Assembly: GCA_900549685.1 (NCBI GenBank)
Contig: UROX01000054.1
Coordinates: 1 to 14,199 of the forward strand
DNA length: 14,199 bases
DNA from: an uncultured Alistipes sp.
GTDB lineage: Bacteria > Bacteroidota > Bacteroidia > Bacteroidales > Rikenellaceae
Direction: 5' to 3'
In this document: positions 13,103 through 14,199 of the stretch, piece after piece
How the letters are laid out: every line of letters starts with the position of its first letter
Position numbering within the stretch: the first letter of the stretch is position 1
Notes under the pieces: model-generated
Seen by the model: the letters and a program-made list of their open reading frames with translations, nothing else
The model's database searches: none
What the model was told of the DNA's origin: nothing
Program-made: the position numbers and the translations under genes

Positions 13103-14199
<1,097 letters not shown>

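Overview
This window reads as chromosomal DNA from a GC-rich member of the Bacteroidota, most likely a gut Bacteroidales close to Alistipes (Rikenellaceae). The basis is the protein styles (secreted GH2-like protein, double-DTG aspartyl protease, heparinase II/III-family lyase, FucP-type sugar transporter), the absence of clear Shine-Dalgarno sequences, and one promoter-like site close to the Bacteroidota TTTG / TAnnTTTG pattern. The genus is an inference from overall character, not from a marker gene. There are no mobile elements, CRISPR arrays, tRNAs or rRNAs that I can support.

Layout. On the plus strand, 1-3124 holds the 3' three quarters of der (ribosome-assembly GTPase), a secreted GH2-fold protein that has lost nearly all of the LacZ-type active site, and rlmH, whose start codon overlaps the GH2 stop (ATGA). 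A convergent gap (3125-3567) follows. On the minus strand, 3568-4893 is a secreted two-domain retropepsin-like protein and 5256-7964 is a secreted heparinase II/III-family polysaccharide lyase. A 362-base gap between these two carries a 17-bp perfect inverted repeat. A 751-base gap (7965-8715) holds the likely lyase promoter on one side and a clear terminator on the other. From 8716 to the right edge there is one compact minus-strand gene string, in transcription order ychF, sugar MFS transporter, PfkB sugar kinase, SIMPL protein, gltX. Its spacers are 32, 13, 13 and 15 bases, and a 13-bp-stem terminator follows gltX.

How the genes fit together. Four of the ten genes serve the ribosome or translation: Der (50S assembly), RlmH (methylation in 23S helix 69), YchF (ribosome-associated ATPase) and GluRS. 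Set among them is a monosaccharide uptake and phosphorylation pair (MFS plus PfkB, most like fructose permease plus fructokinase), cotranscribed with ychF and gltX. The lyase and the protease are cell-envelope proteins standing alone, with no SusC/SusD, sulfatase or regulator nearby, so no polysaccharide utilization locus can be claimed here.

The most unusual item is the GH2-fold protein between der and rlmH. It keeps the fold-defining segments of beta-galactosidase but has other residues at the metal-ligand and histidine positions and stops before the catalytic nucleophile strand. I see no wholly new system in the window.
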